Shown: positions 27,973 through 37,114 of the stretch, one piece after another | Numbering within the stretch: position 1 is the first letter of the stretch | Layout: every line of letters starts with the position of its first letter | Assembly (NCBI RefSeq): GCF_000518605.1 | Contig: NZ_JADX01000005.1 | Coordinates: 124,001-188,000, forward strand | DNA from: Shewanella fidelis ATCC BAA-318 | GTDB lineage: Bacteria; Pseudomonadota; Gammaproteobacteria; Enterobacterales; Shewanellaceae | Direction: 5' to 3' | DNA length: 64,000 bases | Program-made: the position numbers and the translations under genes | The notes under the pieces: model-generated | Seen by the model: only the letters and a program-made list of their open reading frames with translations | Told to the model about the DNA's origin: nothing | Databases searched by the model: none

Positions 27973-29034
27973 TTGCGGCCAACAATAGTGCACCTAATCG
28001 ATGATACTAAGCTTGGTGGCGTTAATTTAGCGCTAGAAAGCCTTGCGTCCTCTAAGTTGCAATACTTGTTTAGTTTTAAGCTTATCTACCGTCAATTCAA
28101 TTTTTGCCTGTTCAAGCGCTATCATGCTGACGCAATTGTTGTACACGCTGCTGCGAGTTGGCGAAAACTGCCGGCTTTTTTAGCGTTAAAGCTTGCCAAC
28201 ATTGGCACACCTATTCTTTATCAAGAGCATCATTATAGCCGCGAGTTTGTGTGTCATTGTGTGCAGGTTCCTAGCCGTTTTGCGCTGATGCTAAAACTCA
28301 CTTATGCCTTAATGAATAAGGTGCTGTTGGTGTCTCAATCTCAACGAGACTGGTTGCTTGAGCTAAATATTGTCGCAAAAAACAAATTGGCATTAGTTGG
28401 ACAAGGGAAGGAATTGGGGGCTTTTGCATTGTTGCCCCATAAGCCCATAACTAAGCCGTTAAAACTATTGGCCTATGGCCGCCTAAGCCAGCAAAAGGGA
28501 TTTGATCTCTTAGTAAAGGCTATGGCTAAATTGCCGCCAGAACAGGTTAAGCTATCTATTGCCGGTGAAGGCGAAGCTCGAGCTGAACTGGCAATGCTGG
28601 CAAAGGGGCTGAGTCATGTTGAATTTGTTGGTGAAGTGCAAGATGTCCCGCAGTTTTTAGCCAGTGGAGATCTGGTGATCATCCCGTCACGATGGGAGCC
28701 ATTTGGCTTAACTTGCATTGAGGCTATTGCTGCTGGTAAAGCGGTTATTGCAGCCAATGTTGATGGTTTAGCAGATCAGTTATCAGCTTTAGCATCATCG
28801 CCTGCGTCGCAAGCGCCTACAGAGCAAAAAACTGAAACTCTTCATACTCAAGCTAGCGCATACATTTTGCTGGAAGAACTATCGGTTACTGGAATTGAAA
28901 CAGCAATTAAGCAAGTGATTAATGGTGAATCATTGCAGGTTACAGCTGAGCAACGTCATGGTTGCTTACAAGTGTGGCATGCTGTTTTAAACCATTGGCA
29001 GAAGCTACTCAAGAGTGTAGTTACACCTAGCTAG
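27973..29034 (+). CDS. Glycosyltransferase family 4 protein
   Basis: A 353-residue GT-B glycosyltransferase, probably acting on a cell-surface glycan. The C-terminal donor-binding half has LAYGRLSQQKGFDLL, LSIAGEGEAR and the E-x7-E retaining motif EPFGLTCIEA, then GLADQL. The N-terminus VHLIDDTKLGGVN is the usual GT4 opening with its glycine turn. The start is TTG 27973: GGAG at 27964-27967 is five bases upstream, and no ATG fits before the conserved opening. Donor and acceptor are unknown. Confidence 0.9.
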   Translation: MRPTIVHLIDDTKLGGVNLALESLASSKLQYLFSFKLIYRQFNFCLFKRYHADAIVVHAAASWRKLPAFLALKLANIGTPILYQEHHYSREFVCHCVQVPSRFALMLKLTYALMNKVLLVSQSQRDWLLELNIVAKNKLALVGQGKELGAFALLPHKPITKPLKLLAYGRLSQQKGFDLLVKAMAKLPPEQVKLSIAGEGEARAELAMLAKGLSHVEFVGEVQDVPQFLASGDLVIIPSRWEPFGLTCIEAIAAGKAVIAANVDGLADQLSALASSPASQAPTEQKTETLHTQASAYILLEELSVTGIETAIKQVINGESLQVTAEQRHGCLQVWHAVLNHWQKLLKSVVTPS

Positions 29035-29054
29035 TTTGAGTGATTGTGACAACA

Positions 29055-29079
29055 AAAAAGGCGCTAATAGCGCCTTTTT
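29055..29079. terminator. Bidirectional terminator between the glycosyltransferase and dsbA-like genes
   Basis: AAAAAGGCGCTA and TAGCGCCTTTTT form a symmetric stem with A and T runs on either side, serving both convergent genes. Confidence 0.85.
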
Positions 29080-29131
29080 CGGGATAAACCACTTGGTAAC
29101 TTGTGGTTTGCTAGCAAATGAAAATGTTAGT

Positions 29132-29788
29132 TTACTTATGCTCTAATGCTAGGTAGTTCATTAGGTCAATTAGCTCACCTAAAGTACGGATAGCACCCAT
29201 GTTGATTTGGTATTTATCATTCACGATGAATGAAGGTACGCTTTGTACTCTAAATTCACGTTGCTGAGAGCGCCATAGTGCTAACTTAGCATCAGTCTCT
29301 TTGCTGTCTGCAATCTTGTCATATTGTGCTGAATCTACGCCAAACTTAGCGAATACGGCTTTGATGTCATCACGGCTTTTGATTGGCTCTTCATGTTTGT
29401 GGCCTGGTGCACTATGGTCATGCTTCTCGCCATTTTCACCTTGGATCACTTTAAACATAGCGTCAGTAATCGGCTTTTTGTTTTCCATTGTTTGAATAAC
29501 TGCAAGCGAGCGCATGACTTCAGTATTGATTTCAGTGTTAGCAAAATCTACGTGCTTGGTGTCAAAGGCAATCTTTTTGTTTAAGTTAGCTTTGATGTCA
29601 GCCATGTACATTTTTTCCATATTGAAGCAGTTGCCACAATAGAAAGAATAAAATTCAGTTAGCTTAGGCTCAGTGCTTGGTGCTTTATTTGACACAACTG
29701 TGAAGTGCTTACCTTCAACAAATTGTGCGGCAAAGCTGCTCAATGGAGCAACGGCTAGTGTTAACGCTAAAGCAATATGTTTAATCAA
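29132..29788 (-). CDS. DsbA-like periplasmic thiol:disulfide oxidase with CGNC site
   Basis: A 218-residue protein with a signal peptide (residues 1-20) and a thioredoxin-DsbA fold. The active site in FYSFYCGNCFNMEK is Cys51-Gly-Asn-Cys54, in place of the CPHC of E. coli DsbA; the cis-Pro loop is SVPSF (Pro185). An insert at 121-134 (EKHDHSAPGHKHEE) has four His and could bind metal. The changed dipeptide should alter redox potential. It is transcribed alone. Confidence 0.9.
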   Translation of the reverse strand: MIKHIALALTLAVAPLSSFAAQFVEGKHFTVVSNKAPSTEPKLTEFYSFYCGNCFNMEKMYMADIKANLNKKIAFDTKHVDFANTEINTEVMRSLAVIQTMENKKPITDAMFKVIQGENGEKHDHSAPGHKHEEPIKSRDDIKAVFAKFGVDSAQYDKIADSKETDAKLALWRSQQREFRVQSVPSFIVNDKYQINMGAIRTLGELIDLMNYLALEHK

Positions 29789-30080
29789 ACTTTTGTCCTC
29801 TAAGTGACGTCTAATAAGTAGTCAAGCGATAACGAATAATACAAATATTATTCATCCGTTACAGCAAATTACATTGTTGTTAAGAATAAAACCAATTGCT
29901 TAATTATGACTGAATTCGGTCGTTAATACATGCGCTAGAGTGTGACCTATCACGTGATTTTAAGCGGAAACAGCAGTTTTCATTTTAAATTTTGCCAAGC
30001 TTCACAATCTGACTTTAAAAATACCGCAACCGGGAACTTTTTAACGTTCAGGGTATTAAGCATTGCAACTTTTGCCAACA
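29789..30080. other. Upstream region of the dsbA-like gene
   Basis: About 290 AT-rich bases without a gene. GAATAAT (29834-29840) and ATTATTC (29847-29853) form a 7-bp inverted repeat 46 bases before the dsbA-like start, which may be an operator. Confidence 0.4.
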
Positions 30081-30114
30081 TATAAAAATGCGACCGCTAG
30101 CCACAACGGTCGCA
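30081..30114 (-). terminator. Terminator of the DUF4397 gene
   Basis: Read on the minus strand, TGCGACCG and CGGTCGCA pair around a 10-nt loop and ATTTTTAT follows. Confidence 0.85.
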
Positions 30115-30147
30115 ATACTTGCTGGGAAGGCCTAGTATTTGGATTGA

Positions 30148-31533
30148 TTATTTCGCCATGACGAAATCATCTAAAAGAATGACGTCGAATGCGCCACTGG
30201 TTGTACTATCTACCGCTGCAACGCCATAAACACCACCATTTTTAAGAGAGATGGGTAATGGACCAATGGCCACGGTTTTTGTGTCAGCAACCGTTACACT
30301 CACCACATAGTCTCCAGCAGGTACACTTAAACTGCCTGAGCTCGCCCTAAACGGAACGTCAGTAAGCACTGGTGTGGCGTCTGATATATCACTTGTGGCA
30401 GTTAAATACACATCAACTTCAGGTGCTGAGTAAGCGGTATGAGAAACTGTGAGTTTGGCTTCGGTAGCCACGCTGCGAGGTTGTTCCATAATAACCCAAG
30501 GTTCAATCATGTTGTCAGTCAGCGAGCCGGTAGCAAATATTGAGTAACTTGCGCCAAGATCTAATTCAAACGGCGCTTTGTCGATGACGACAACGCTATT
30601 GTCCGCACTGGCTGCGACAGTTGCAGTGTGTTCACCCTCGGCGATGTTGACGTAACCCGCGATACCTTTAAACATTAAGTCGCTGATTGCGGCTGTGCTG
30701 CTAGCATCTAAGAACACGTCCACAACTGGCGCGTCTGCTACTGCATGGACGACACGAATATCACTGCCGCTGTTGATATCATTTAGCAGTAACTGTCCCT
30801 CAGGAAGTGCAACTAATAGCGCGACAGGTGAACTGCCTGTCCAAGTATTCGGAATGGCAGATATAAAATAATCACCCTCATCAGCCAGAGGCACAGTACC
30901 AGAGTCAAATACTACCGTTTTGCTTCCTGCAGCTGCGATGCGGATCTGATAATCAGCAGCCGGAACTTCGAGCTGCGGGCTCGCATCCATGTAGTTGGCT
31001 GACAATGTTGGTTCCATCATACTAATATCTGCACCAGGCTCTGTGACATACACATCAACCAAGCCGACGGCGGGTGAGGCGTGTAATACCTGAACACGGG
31101 CATAATTATCGGCAATATCTTGCTCTGGGTTTTCAATCAGCTTCAACATTAGGGTGTTATCAGCGACACTACCAAGCGCTACAGCTGTATACTCCATGTC
31201 TTCTGCAGCATTTAAGTCAGTGCTAAGTACTGTGGTTGTGGTGCCATCTGCAAGTTGAGCGTCAACAGCAACTGCGTAGCTACCGGCGGTTACAGTCGCT
31301 AAGCCGCTAGACATGGCATAGTCAACATCATCGACAAAGCTGCCGCCATTGGCCAATACATTGACTAATGGAGCGTCACTACCAGCATGAATCACTCGTA
31401 TTTCTGCTTCGGCGACCTCAACAGGTGGGACGCTGGTTTGGTTATTGTCGTCATCATCACTACACGCGGTTAGACCCAGCACTGATATGGCCGCAACAGT
31501 AAAGTATCGAGTTAATGGGGTTGTAAAAGTCAT
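30148..31533 (-). CDS. DUF4397 repeat lipoprotein
   Basis: A 461-residue cell-envelope lipoprotein: lipobox LTAC (Cys24), then an acidic run SDDDDNN. The body repeats a DUF4397-type unit four times, each opening like RVIHAGSDAPLVNVLANG, RVQVLHASPAVGLVDVYV, RVVHAVADAPVVDVFL and LTVSHTAYSAPEVDVYL (starts near residues 46, 146, 258 and 358). Function of the family is unknown; a surface or adhesive role is possible. ATG 31533 is chosen because AAGGAAT precedes it; a GTG at 31569 would put a charged stretch before the signal peptide. Confidence 0.88.
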   Translation of the reverse strand: MTFTTPLTRYFTVAAISVLGLTACSDDDDNNQTSVPPVEVAEAEIRVIHAGSDAPLVNVLANGGSFVDDVDYAMSSGLATVTAGSYAVAVDAQLADGTTTTVLSTDLNAAEDMEYTAVALGSVADNTLMLKLIENPEQDIADNYARVQVLHASPAVGLVDVYVTEPGADISMMEPTLSANYMDASPQLEVPAADYQIRIAAAGSKTVVFDSGTVPLADEGDYFISAIPNTWTGSSPVALLVALPEGQLLLNDINSGSDIRVVHAVADAPVVDVFLDASSTAAISDLMFKGIAGYVNIAEGEHTATVAASADNSVVVIDKAPFELDLGASYSIFATGSLTDNMIEPWVIMEQPRSVATEAKLTVSHTAYSAPEVDVYLTATSDISDATPVLTDVPFRASSGSLSVPAGDYVVSVTVADTKTVAIGPLPISLKNGGVYGVAAVDSTTSGAFDVILLDDFVMAK

Positions 31534-31657
31534 GTGGATTATTCCTTGATGTTTGATTTCGACAAACACTACGCAGCCAAAATTTTTTCAGATCAAAAAA
31601 TAAACATATTTTTTACATTTTATAATTTAGCTAGATATCTTGGCTAAAATGGAAATG

Positions 31658-31686
31658 TTCAACGCCCACAAAGAGTGGGCGTTGAA
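31658..31686 (-). terminator. Hairpin after the flippase-like gene
   Basis: TTCAACGCCCAC and GTGGGCGTTGAA form a perfect 12-bp stem with a 5-nt loop, 69 bases after the flippase stop. The following bases (CATTTCCATTTTA on the minus strand) are only a poor T tract, so it may be a terminator or an RNA-stabilising structure. Confidence 0.6.
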
Positions 31687-31754
31687 CTGCTAAAGAGAGG
31701 AGGTTTGTTGGCAGGCTTACACTATAGAATCAAAAAAGCTTGTAATCTTAATAC

Positions 31755-33020
31755 TTAGCTCGGTTCTGCCCTGTGCTGTTTGATTAGTTTTCGCTCCAAA
31801 ATACTAGAGGCGATAAACATGCTGACATAACCAAACCCAAGTGCAAGGATCACTGCAACGACATTGTCTGTATGTAGCCGTAAAATGTAAAACATGAGCA
31901 CTAGGGTGACGACGCCAAGAATACGGATCAATAGGCTTTGCATAAATAAACCATGGGCTTTGATATACGCCACTTGGAATGCATTGAGCATCATAAAAAT
32001 AAAAAATAGCGCGAAGTGCATCAAAATTGGTGCTGCTTGAGCGTAAGCTTCAGGAAAAACAAAACTGACGATATTTTTGCTAAAAAGTAGCAATATAATG
32101 AGCAGGCTTATACTTATTGCTAAACTGAGTTTTATAAACCAGCGGCGAATTAATACTACTTGTTGATGCTGTTCCCCACGAATACATTGCGCCAATTCAG
32201 GCAAAATATAGCGGTAAACCGGAAACACAAACAACATAGTAAAGTATGCCAACATCGGGCGCACAACCACCTGAAAGTCGCCCAATTCATCGATAGTAAA
32301 ATAGCCAATAGTAAGTAATACCGTGATGTAGACCATTAAAATGCTTGCGCCAACTTCCAAAGATGACATTACGCTTTTTTTAACAAAATTACGCATATCA
32401 GTATCAAGTTGCACTGGGGCTAACGGAGTTGTAGCGATCTGTTTTCTGCGTTGAATAAACATAAAGGCGGCAACGCTAAAGTTAGATAAGATTAAACTGT
32501 AAAACAGCGATGCAAGAGGTGTTTGTTCAAAGGCGTAATAGCAAGTTAAAAACAGCAACACTTGCACTAAAGGTTCAAGCCAAGTGGTTTTATTGGCGAT
32601 GTCATAAAGACGGTACATGCCGATCTGATTGGTAAAATAAACTTTAAAGCCCATTCCCAAAATCACGCCGACTAACTGAATGTACTCGACATCAATATTG
32701 AGTTGGTGCTTGATATAAGGCAGCACTAACCCCCAAGTAAATAACACCATAGTGATCAGTGAATAGCGGAAAATGTTGGTAATATCAGCATCATTCTTGG
32801 TTTGTGAAAAGCTGACCACCATAGAGGCGCGAAAACCACTTAACAAGATAAGTGACATTGAAATGATATCTACCACTGTATGGTATAGCGCCAAATCGCT
32901 TTTAGCGACCCATTGCGCCAGCCATATTTTGAATGCTAGCCCAAGTGAAACACTGGCAAGCGTAGCCCAGATAGCATTAATAAAGGCGTGTTTTACGCGG
33001 GCAAAAGCGGTATCCGTCAT
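31755..33020 (-). CDS. Wzx/MATE-like polysaccharide flippase
   Basis: A 421-residue inner-membrane protein with about twelve hydrophobic helices and basic cytoplasmic loops (RRKQIATT, RRWFIK, ERKLIKQHR). The general layout, including a helix start near GLAFKIWLAQWVAK and a central polar loop, fits oligosaccharide or lipid-linked sugar exporters. No sugar-pathway cluster surrounds it, although a GT4 gene lies 4 kb away. Substrate cannot be told. The start has only a weak ribosome site. Confidence 0.75.
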   Translation of the reverse strand: MTDTAFARVKHAFINAIWATLASVSLGLAFKIWLAQWVAKSDLALYHTVVDIISMSLILLSGFRASMVVSFSQTKNDADITNIFRYSLITMVLFTWGLVLPYIKHQLNIDVEYIQLVGVILGMGFKVYFTNQIGMYRLYDIANKTTWLEPLVQVLLFLTCYYAFEQTPLASLFYSLILSNFSVAAFMFIQRRKQIATTPLAPVQLDTDMRNFVKKSVMSSLEVGASILMVYITVLLTIGYFTIDELGDFQVVVRPMLAYFTMLFVFPVYRYILPELAQCIRGEQHQQVVLIRRWFIKLSLAISISLLIILLLFSKNIVSFVFPEAYAQAAPILMHFALFFIFMMLNAFQVAYIKAHGLFMQSLLIRILGVVTLVLMFYILRLHTDNVVAVILALGFGYVSMFIASSILERKLIKQHRAEPS

Positions 33021-33307
33021 GGTGTCAAATCACTCATTGATGTAGCTGGTGGGACGCTAAATATTAATCATTCAAGCCTATAGTGCTAGCCTTGTTACTA
33101 AAAGGTGTGAAGTTGGCAGCTTATAGATAAAATCTATAATTGAGCGAAGCAAATACTTATATATGCAGTAATTTTATGATTTTAATCGTGCGCATACAAA
33201 AAGCTATGTGGATCGAAATGTTCAAACTATTGTGATATCCCCCTTTTGAATCTAACGTTTTGGTATTAGACGACCCGCAGTTCAAAAAAGGTTTATAGCG
33301 TTTTGCA

Positions 33308-33334
33308 AAAGCGCACTTATTATAAGTACGCTTT
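33308..33334 (-). terminator. Hairpin terminator after the 2OG oxygenase gene
   Basis: AAAGCGTACTTAT and ATAAGTGCGCTTT (minus-strand reading, one mismatch) are followed by TG and more A/T bases, ten bases after the stop codon. The other 290 bases up to the flippase start (33021-33307) hold no gene. Confidence 0.65.
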
Positions 33335-33344
33335 GCTTTTTTAA

Positions 33345-34040
33345 TTAACGTGAACGAAACCAACCTGTTATAGATAAACGCTGCGAGGGGCAAAAGGGAG
33401 GTACATGGGTAACCGAATGAACATGTTTGACGTCAAATAATGTCATAGTGTTAAACTCTGGCGTCCATGCATCCCTTGGCGTACCATCGTCTTGGTAAAA
33501 CTGCAGTAGCCCACCCCAGTCAGGATGCCATTTAGGCGTAAAGCCTAAGACAAAAGCTAAAATTCTACCTTCTTTTTCAACGACATCTCTATGTCTAGTC
33601 AGGAAACTGCCAGAGGTATACCGTGTCCCTTGTGCACTAGCTAATTTTATGTCCTTTCTATCTGAAATGTAGCGAATATTATCAAGTAGAGTATCTGAGT
33701 TTAGGTAATTTTTTATACTATTTAATAATGCAGGACTTGAAGGGCTAACCATGTGACGACCATACCAAAACCCTATTCCTTTTGATGCATCTTGATAAAG
33801 ATTTTTAAATAAAGCTCGTTGGGCGCTGCTCGTCATTGCTCTGAGTTCATCATCTGTAGATACTAATGGCTGACCATTTTGGGTATAAGCATGAGAAAAT
33901 TGCGTTTTATGCGTTAAGCAATGATTTATCTTATCGGCATCTTCTGGAAGCCAAACGTTTTGTATTTTTATTCTGTTATCTTTTTTATACTGATTTTTCA
34001 GTGCATCCCAGTCGAGAGTGGGTGAAAAGGATATTGTCAA
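33345..34040 (-). CDS. 2-oxoglutarate/Fe(II)-dependent oxygenase (prolyl-hydroxylase-like)
   Basis: A 231-residue enzyme predicted to hydroxylate a substrate using 2-oxoglutarate, O2 and Fe(II). The iron ligands are His150-x-Asp152 in FLTRHRDVV and His208 in VKHVHSV; Arg221 in QRLSITGWF should bind 2-oxoglutarate. The start is TTG 34040, because GGAGG lies six bases before it; the longer ATG frame from 34064 runs across that ribosome site and adds residues unlike the family. The gene looks richer in A+T than its neighbours, which may point to transfer. The target is unknown. Confidence 0.87.
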   Translation of the reverse strand: MTISFSPTLDWDALKNQYKKDNRIKIQNVWLPEDADKINHCLTHKTQFSHAYTQNGQPLVSTDDELRAMTSSAQRALFKNLYQDASKGIGFWYGRHMVSPSSPALLNSIKNYLNSDTLLDNIRYISDRKDIKLASAQGTRYTSGSFLTRHRDVVEKEGRILAFVLGFTPKWHPDWGGLLQFYQDDGTPRDAWTPEFNTMTLFDVKHVHSVTHVPPFCPSQRLSITGWFRSR

Positions 34041-34551
34041 AATTAACCTCCAACATATAAACAAATCTATATTTATACAAAATGTTAGGCATACATGATT
34101 CAGCAGTTTTACCTGCGTGGCTTATAGATTTTAATATATCAGATGCTGCGATTTTGTTAATTAATTTGTTGTGGTGATGTTTAAGCAACTTCGACTTTCG
34201 TCAAGTACTTGGGAAAAACTGAATGATCGTTACAGGCATAGTTCTAGCACTTAAAATTATTGGCGCGACGCTCAGGCCATACCAATGTGCAACAGTCATT
34301 TAAAATAAGACGCATCTTGATCTTTTATTGGTCGATTAATCAAGTTTTTAGAGGATCGCTGCTGTTTAGCAAGGCGTTATTATGGAGTGTTTCAAGTTAC
34401 CTCTAGTTTCAGAGCTCATTATTGATAAGCGAATGACTTTATCTACCCTCAATAGTTCTACTTTTTAGAATGTAATTTGTACAATTTTGCGTTATTTATT
34501 CTAATTGTTCATTGTTAGGCTTGGGGTATGGTAATCAATAAGGCTTAAATC
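34041..34551. other. Divergent intergenic region
   Basis: About 510 AT-rich bases between the 2OG oxygenase and pirin genes. No supported gene, repeat or terminator was found; it should contain the two divergent promoters. Confidence 0.5.
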
Positions 34552-35427
34552 ATGAAACTTCTTAGCCAACATCAAGCCCACAAAACAATGGACGGTGATG
34601 GGGTAAATATTCGCCGAGTCGCCGATTTCAATAAACTGGGTTTTGACCCTTTCTTAATGATTGACGAGATCAAATCAGATGATAAGTCTGACTTTATCGG
34701 TGGCTTTCCACCGCATCCCCATCGTGGGATTGAGACTTTCACCTATATTTTAAAAGGTGGTTTTGAACATAGAGATCAGTTAGGCAATGTGAAGGCAATT
34801 CGTGCCGGTGATGTACAGTGGATGAGTACCGGTAGCGGGGTGGTTCATTCAGAGATGCCTTTGGCCGATACAGATGCAGGCCTACATGGTTTTCAAATCT
34901 GGTTGAATATGCCTGCAAAAGACAAAATGCGCCCAGCGCGATACCAAGATTCAGGTGAGCTTGTTTTGCCAGAGGCGGTTGACTCAGGTGTTTACTTTAA
35001 AGCGTTAGCTGGTCGTTGGCAGTTTGCTAATCAGGACTTAGTATCACCTTTAGCGCAGCTTGCTGGCCGTGCCAGAATTGCCGATGTGACATTGTTGGAA
35101 AATGCCAAGTTAACACTTAATCTTGGCGAGAGTAGCGATGAACGTCAGTTTGTGGGTGTCTATATTTATAGCGGTAGCTTAAAACAATACCTTGGCTTTG
35201 ACAGCCAATATGAAAGCTACCAAGCAGGGCAACTATTGGTGTTAGATAGTCAGGCACTGTTACAGTTGGATGCTGAGGAACAAGGTGCTGGTTTACTCCT
35301 GTTATCTGGTCAAGCAATTAATGAATCTGTGGTACATATGGGACCATTTGTGATGAATACCCAAGCGGAGATCCGCCAAGCTGTAGAAGATTATCAAATG
35401 GGACGTTTTGGCCAAATTAGCGATTGA
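34552..35427 (+). CDS. Pirin-family bicupin protein
   Basis: A 291-residue cytoplasmic bicupin. The metal site of the N-terminal cupin is conserved: His55 and His57 in PPHPHRGIET, His99 and Glu101 in VVHSEM, matching the pirin His/His/His/Glu pattern. Bacterial pirins include quercetin 2,3-dioxygenases and modulators of central metabolism; which applies here is unknown. The gene has its own terminator. Confidence 0.93.
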   Translation: MKLLSQHQAHKTMDGDGVNIRRVADFNKLGFDPFLMIDEIKSDDKSDFIGGFPPHPHRGIETFTYILKGGFEHRDQLGNVKAIRAGDVQWMSTGSGVVHSEMPLADTDAGLHGFQIWLNMPAKDKMRPARYQDSGELVLPEAVDSGVYFKALAGRWQFANQDLVSPLAQLAGRARIADVTLLENAKLTLNLGESSDERQFVGVYIYSGSLKQYLGFDSQYESYQAGQLLVLDSQALLQLDAEEQGAGLLLLSGQAINESVVHMGPFVMNTQAEIRQAVEDYQMGRFGQISD

Positions 35428-35448
35428 TAATCGCAAGCGGTAGTGCAT

Positions 35449-35478
35449 AAATGCGAGCGAGTATGCTCGCATTTTTTT
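35449..35478 (+). terminator. Terminator after the pirin gene
   Basis: AAATGCGAGC and GCTCGCATTT pair around a 6-nt loop and run into seven T. Confidence 0.9.
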
Positions 35479-35555
35479 AATCATACTATCCAATTGATAC
35501 AAGGTATAAAATTCAACTGTTACTTAGATTACGAATTACACTACTGGGGAAATCA

Positions 35556-36143
35556 ATGGCACTGCGCTTTAATATGTTTTTGTTGCCGAATGAACACATT
35601 CGATTTTTAAAAGCTAATCCATATGCAGTGGATGCCTATCTGCAGGGGAAAGCCCCCGAACTCGCTCATATAAATCAAACATTATTGGCCAAAGTTATAG
35701 CAATATTAAAGGGCGGTATTGAGCAAGCTATCCCTAAAGACTGGCCGTCAGCAAGTATCGTTATGATTGGCCCTGAGGTAGACCACCGTAATGTCGAGCA
35801 GCATCATTATATTCTCAATAATACAGAGGCGCGGGTTAAAGGGGCGGGTAGTGTGTTTCAAACTTGGCTCGATATTAACGATCACGACGCAATCAAAATG
35901 GATGCTAACAATGAGTCATTCGCTTTTGAAGCCCAGTCATTACCAGCGTTACAACGACTGCTGGCAGATTTAAATGAGCAAACGCTACGGCAGAGGTTTG
36001 ATGCTTGGTTATTTATCCATAACCCAGATTACCAAGTGCAAGAAACCGAGTACCAACAGCTGTGGCTAGGTTATCAGCGATTTAAAACCAATATTACCCA
36101 AGCAGTTGAGCGAGGCTTAGGCTTGATGTGGGTGACACAGTGA
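35556..36143 (+). CDS. YfbM/DUF1877-like cytoplasmic protein
   Basis: A 195-residue soluble protein without signal or membrane segments. The general layout (an opening with a hydrophobic strand and short helices, a middle region in which residues are read out one by one, and a closing helix such as YQRFKTNITQAVERGLGLMWV) resembles E. coli YfbM/DUF1877, but the similarity is weak by eye. It is followed after 24 bases by the RNase D-like gene, so the two may be co-transcribed. Function unknown. Confidence 0.7.
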   Translation: MALRFNMFLLPNEHIRFLKANPYAVDAYLQGKAPELAHINQTLLAKVIAILKGGIEQAIPKDWPSASIVMIGPEVDHRNVEQHHYILNNTEARVKGAGSVFQTWLDINDHDAIKMDANNESFAFEAQSLPALQRLLADLNEQTLRQRFDAWLFIHNPDYQVQETEYQQLWLGYQRFKTNITQAVERGLGLMWVTQ

Positions 36144-36167
36144 GTCAATTAAAAATAAGGTTATGTC

Positions 36168-37046
36168 ATGAGTCTATTTAAGTTTGCTCTCAGCGCGGAT
36201 AAATCCGCGACCATTAGACGCGAGTTAGGCAATAATGCAGCCGCCTATTTTGCTGCAATGCAGGCTGCTGAAAAGGCTTTTTTTACCGAAATTACTAATG
36301 ATCACAATCAAGAGTCTCTGGCTTGGTTGCAAATGCGAAGTCAGTTGATTACGCGAATAGATAACCATGAGTTAGCGGGTCTTGATGATTTCAATATTAT
36401 GCAAATTCAGAATGTTTCGCCTTTGCAAAATGGCCTGTTACGCCAAGTTGAGGTAGTGACATTAACTTCATTAGCGGCTGCGATCGAAGATATTAGTGAG
36501 CAGCGCTGGTTGGGTTTTGATACTGAAACGGCGCCAACCTTTGAAAAAGGTAAGCGTAATACTAACCCTATCTCTTTGATCCAAATTGCTACGGCAACTC
36601 ACTGTTATCTGTTTAGGATGCAGGCCGAAAATAAACAGCCTTTTATTGCGGCGCTTAATTCTGTTTTAAATGATGACAAACAGTTGAAGGTGGGGATTGG
36701 CTTGCGCAGTGATATCAATGCAATGAAGCGTGATTTTAATATTAGTATTAGCCATATACTGGATCTTAACTGGTTGCTTAATCAACTTGGTGCACCAAAA
36801 CAACTCGGTACCCAGCAAATGACAGCTACAGTACTTGGCTTAAAGTTGCCTAAGAGTAAAAAAGTAACCTTATCTGATTGGTCAAGACCAATATCTGAGC
36901 CATTAACAGAGTTACAAGTGCAATATGCCGCGGCAGATGCTTTAGTGGCGCTAGATATTTTACATGGGCTTATTGAGCAAATAACGCCTTATAAAAACTT
37001 ATGGCCTAAATCGTTAATCCAAAGGTTAACTGAGTTAGATTGTTAA
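36168..37046 (+). CDS. RNase D-like 3'-5' exonuclease (DEDDy)
   Basis: A 292-residue exonuclease of the DnaQ/RNase D superfamily. The four acidic residues and Tyr are visible: Asp128 and Glu130 in GFDTETAP, Asp192 in GLRSDINAM, and Tyr263 with Asp267 in QYAAADALVA. The HRDC domains of true RNase D are missing, so it is closer to WRN-exonuclease-like proteins. Substrate (RNA or DNA) cannot be decided. It follows the DUF1877-like gene and precedes a cold-shock-domain gene by 68 bases. Confidence 0.9.
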   Translation: MSLFKFALSADKSATIRRELGNNAAAYFAAMQAAEKAFFTEITNDHNQESLAWLQMRSQLITRIDNHELAGLDDFNIMQIQNVSPLQNGLLRQVEVVTLTSLAAAIEDISEQRWLGFDTETAPTFEKGKRNTNPISLIQIATATHCYLFRMQAENKQPFIAALNSVLNDDKQLKVGIGLRSDINAMKRDFNISISHILDLNWLLNQLGAPKQLGTQQMTATVLGLKLPKSKKVTLSDWSRPISEPLTELQVQYAAADALVALDILHGLIEQITPYKNLWPKSLIQRLTELDC

Positions 37047-37114
37047 AGTTGACAGTGACTTTTGCTTAAATCATTTACCTATCAATACCAAGAGCCCGAT
37101 AAAGGAGTCAATCA

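Noticed and set aside
31658-31686. The 12-bp perfect stem as a regulatory RNA
   Set aside because: Its place after the flippase stop makes a terminator or mRNA-end structure the simpler reading, though the T tract is poor.
33157-33393. A 78-codon minus-strand frame after the 2OG oxygenase
   Set aside because: It begins inside the oxygenase gene and continues through its terminator hairpin.
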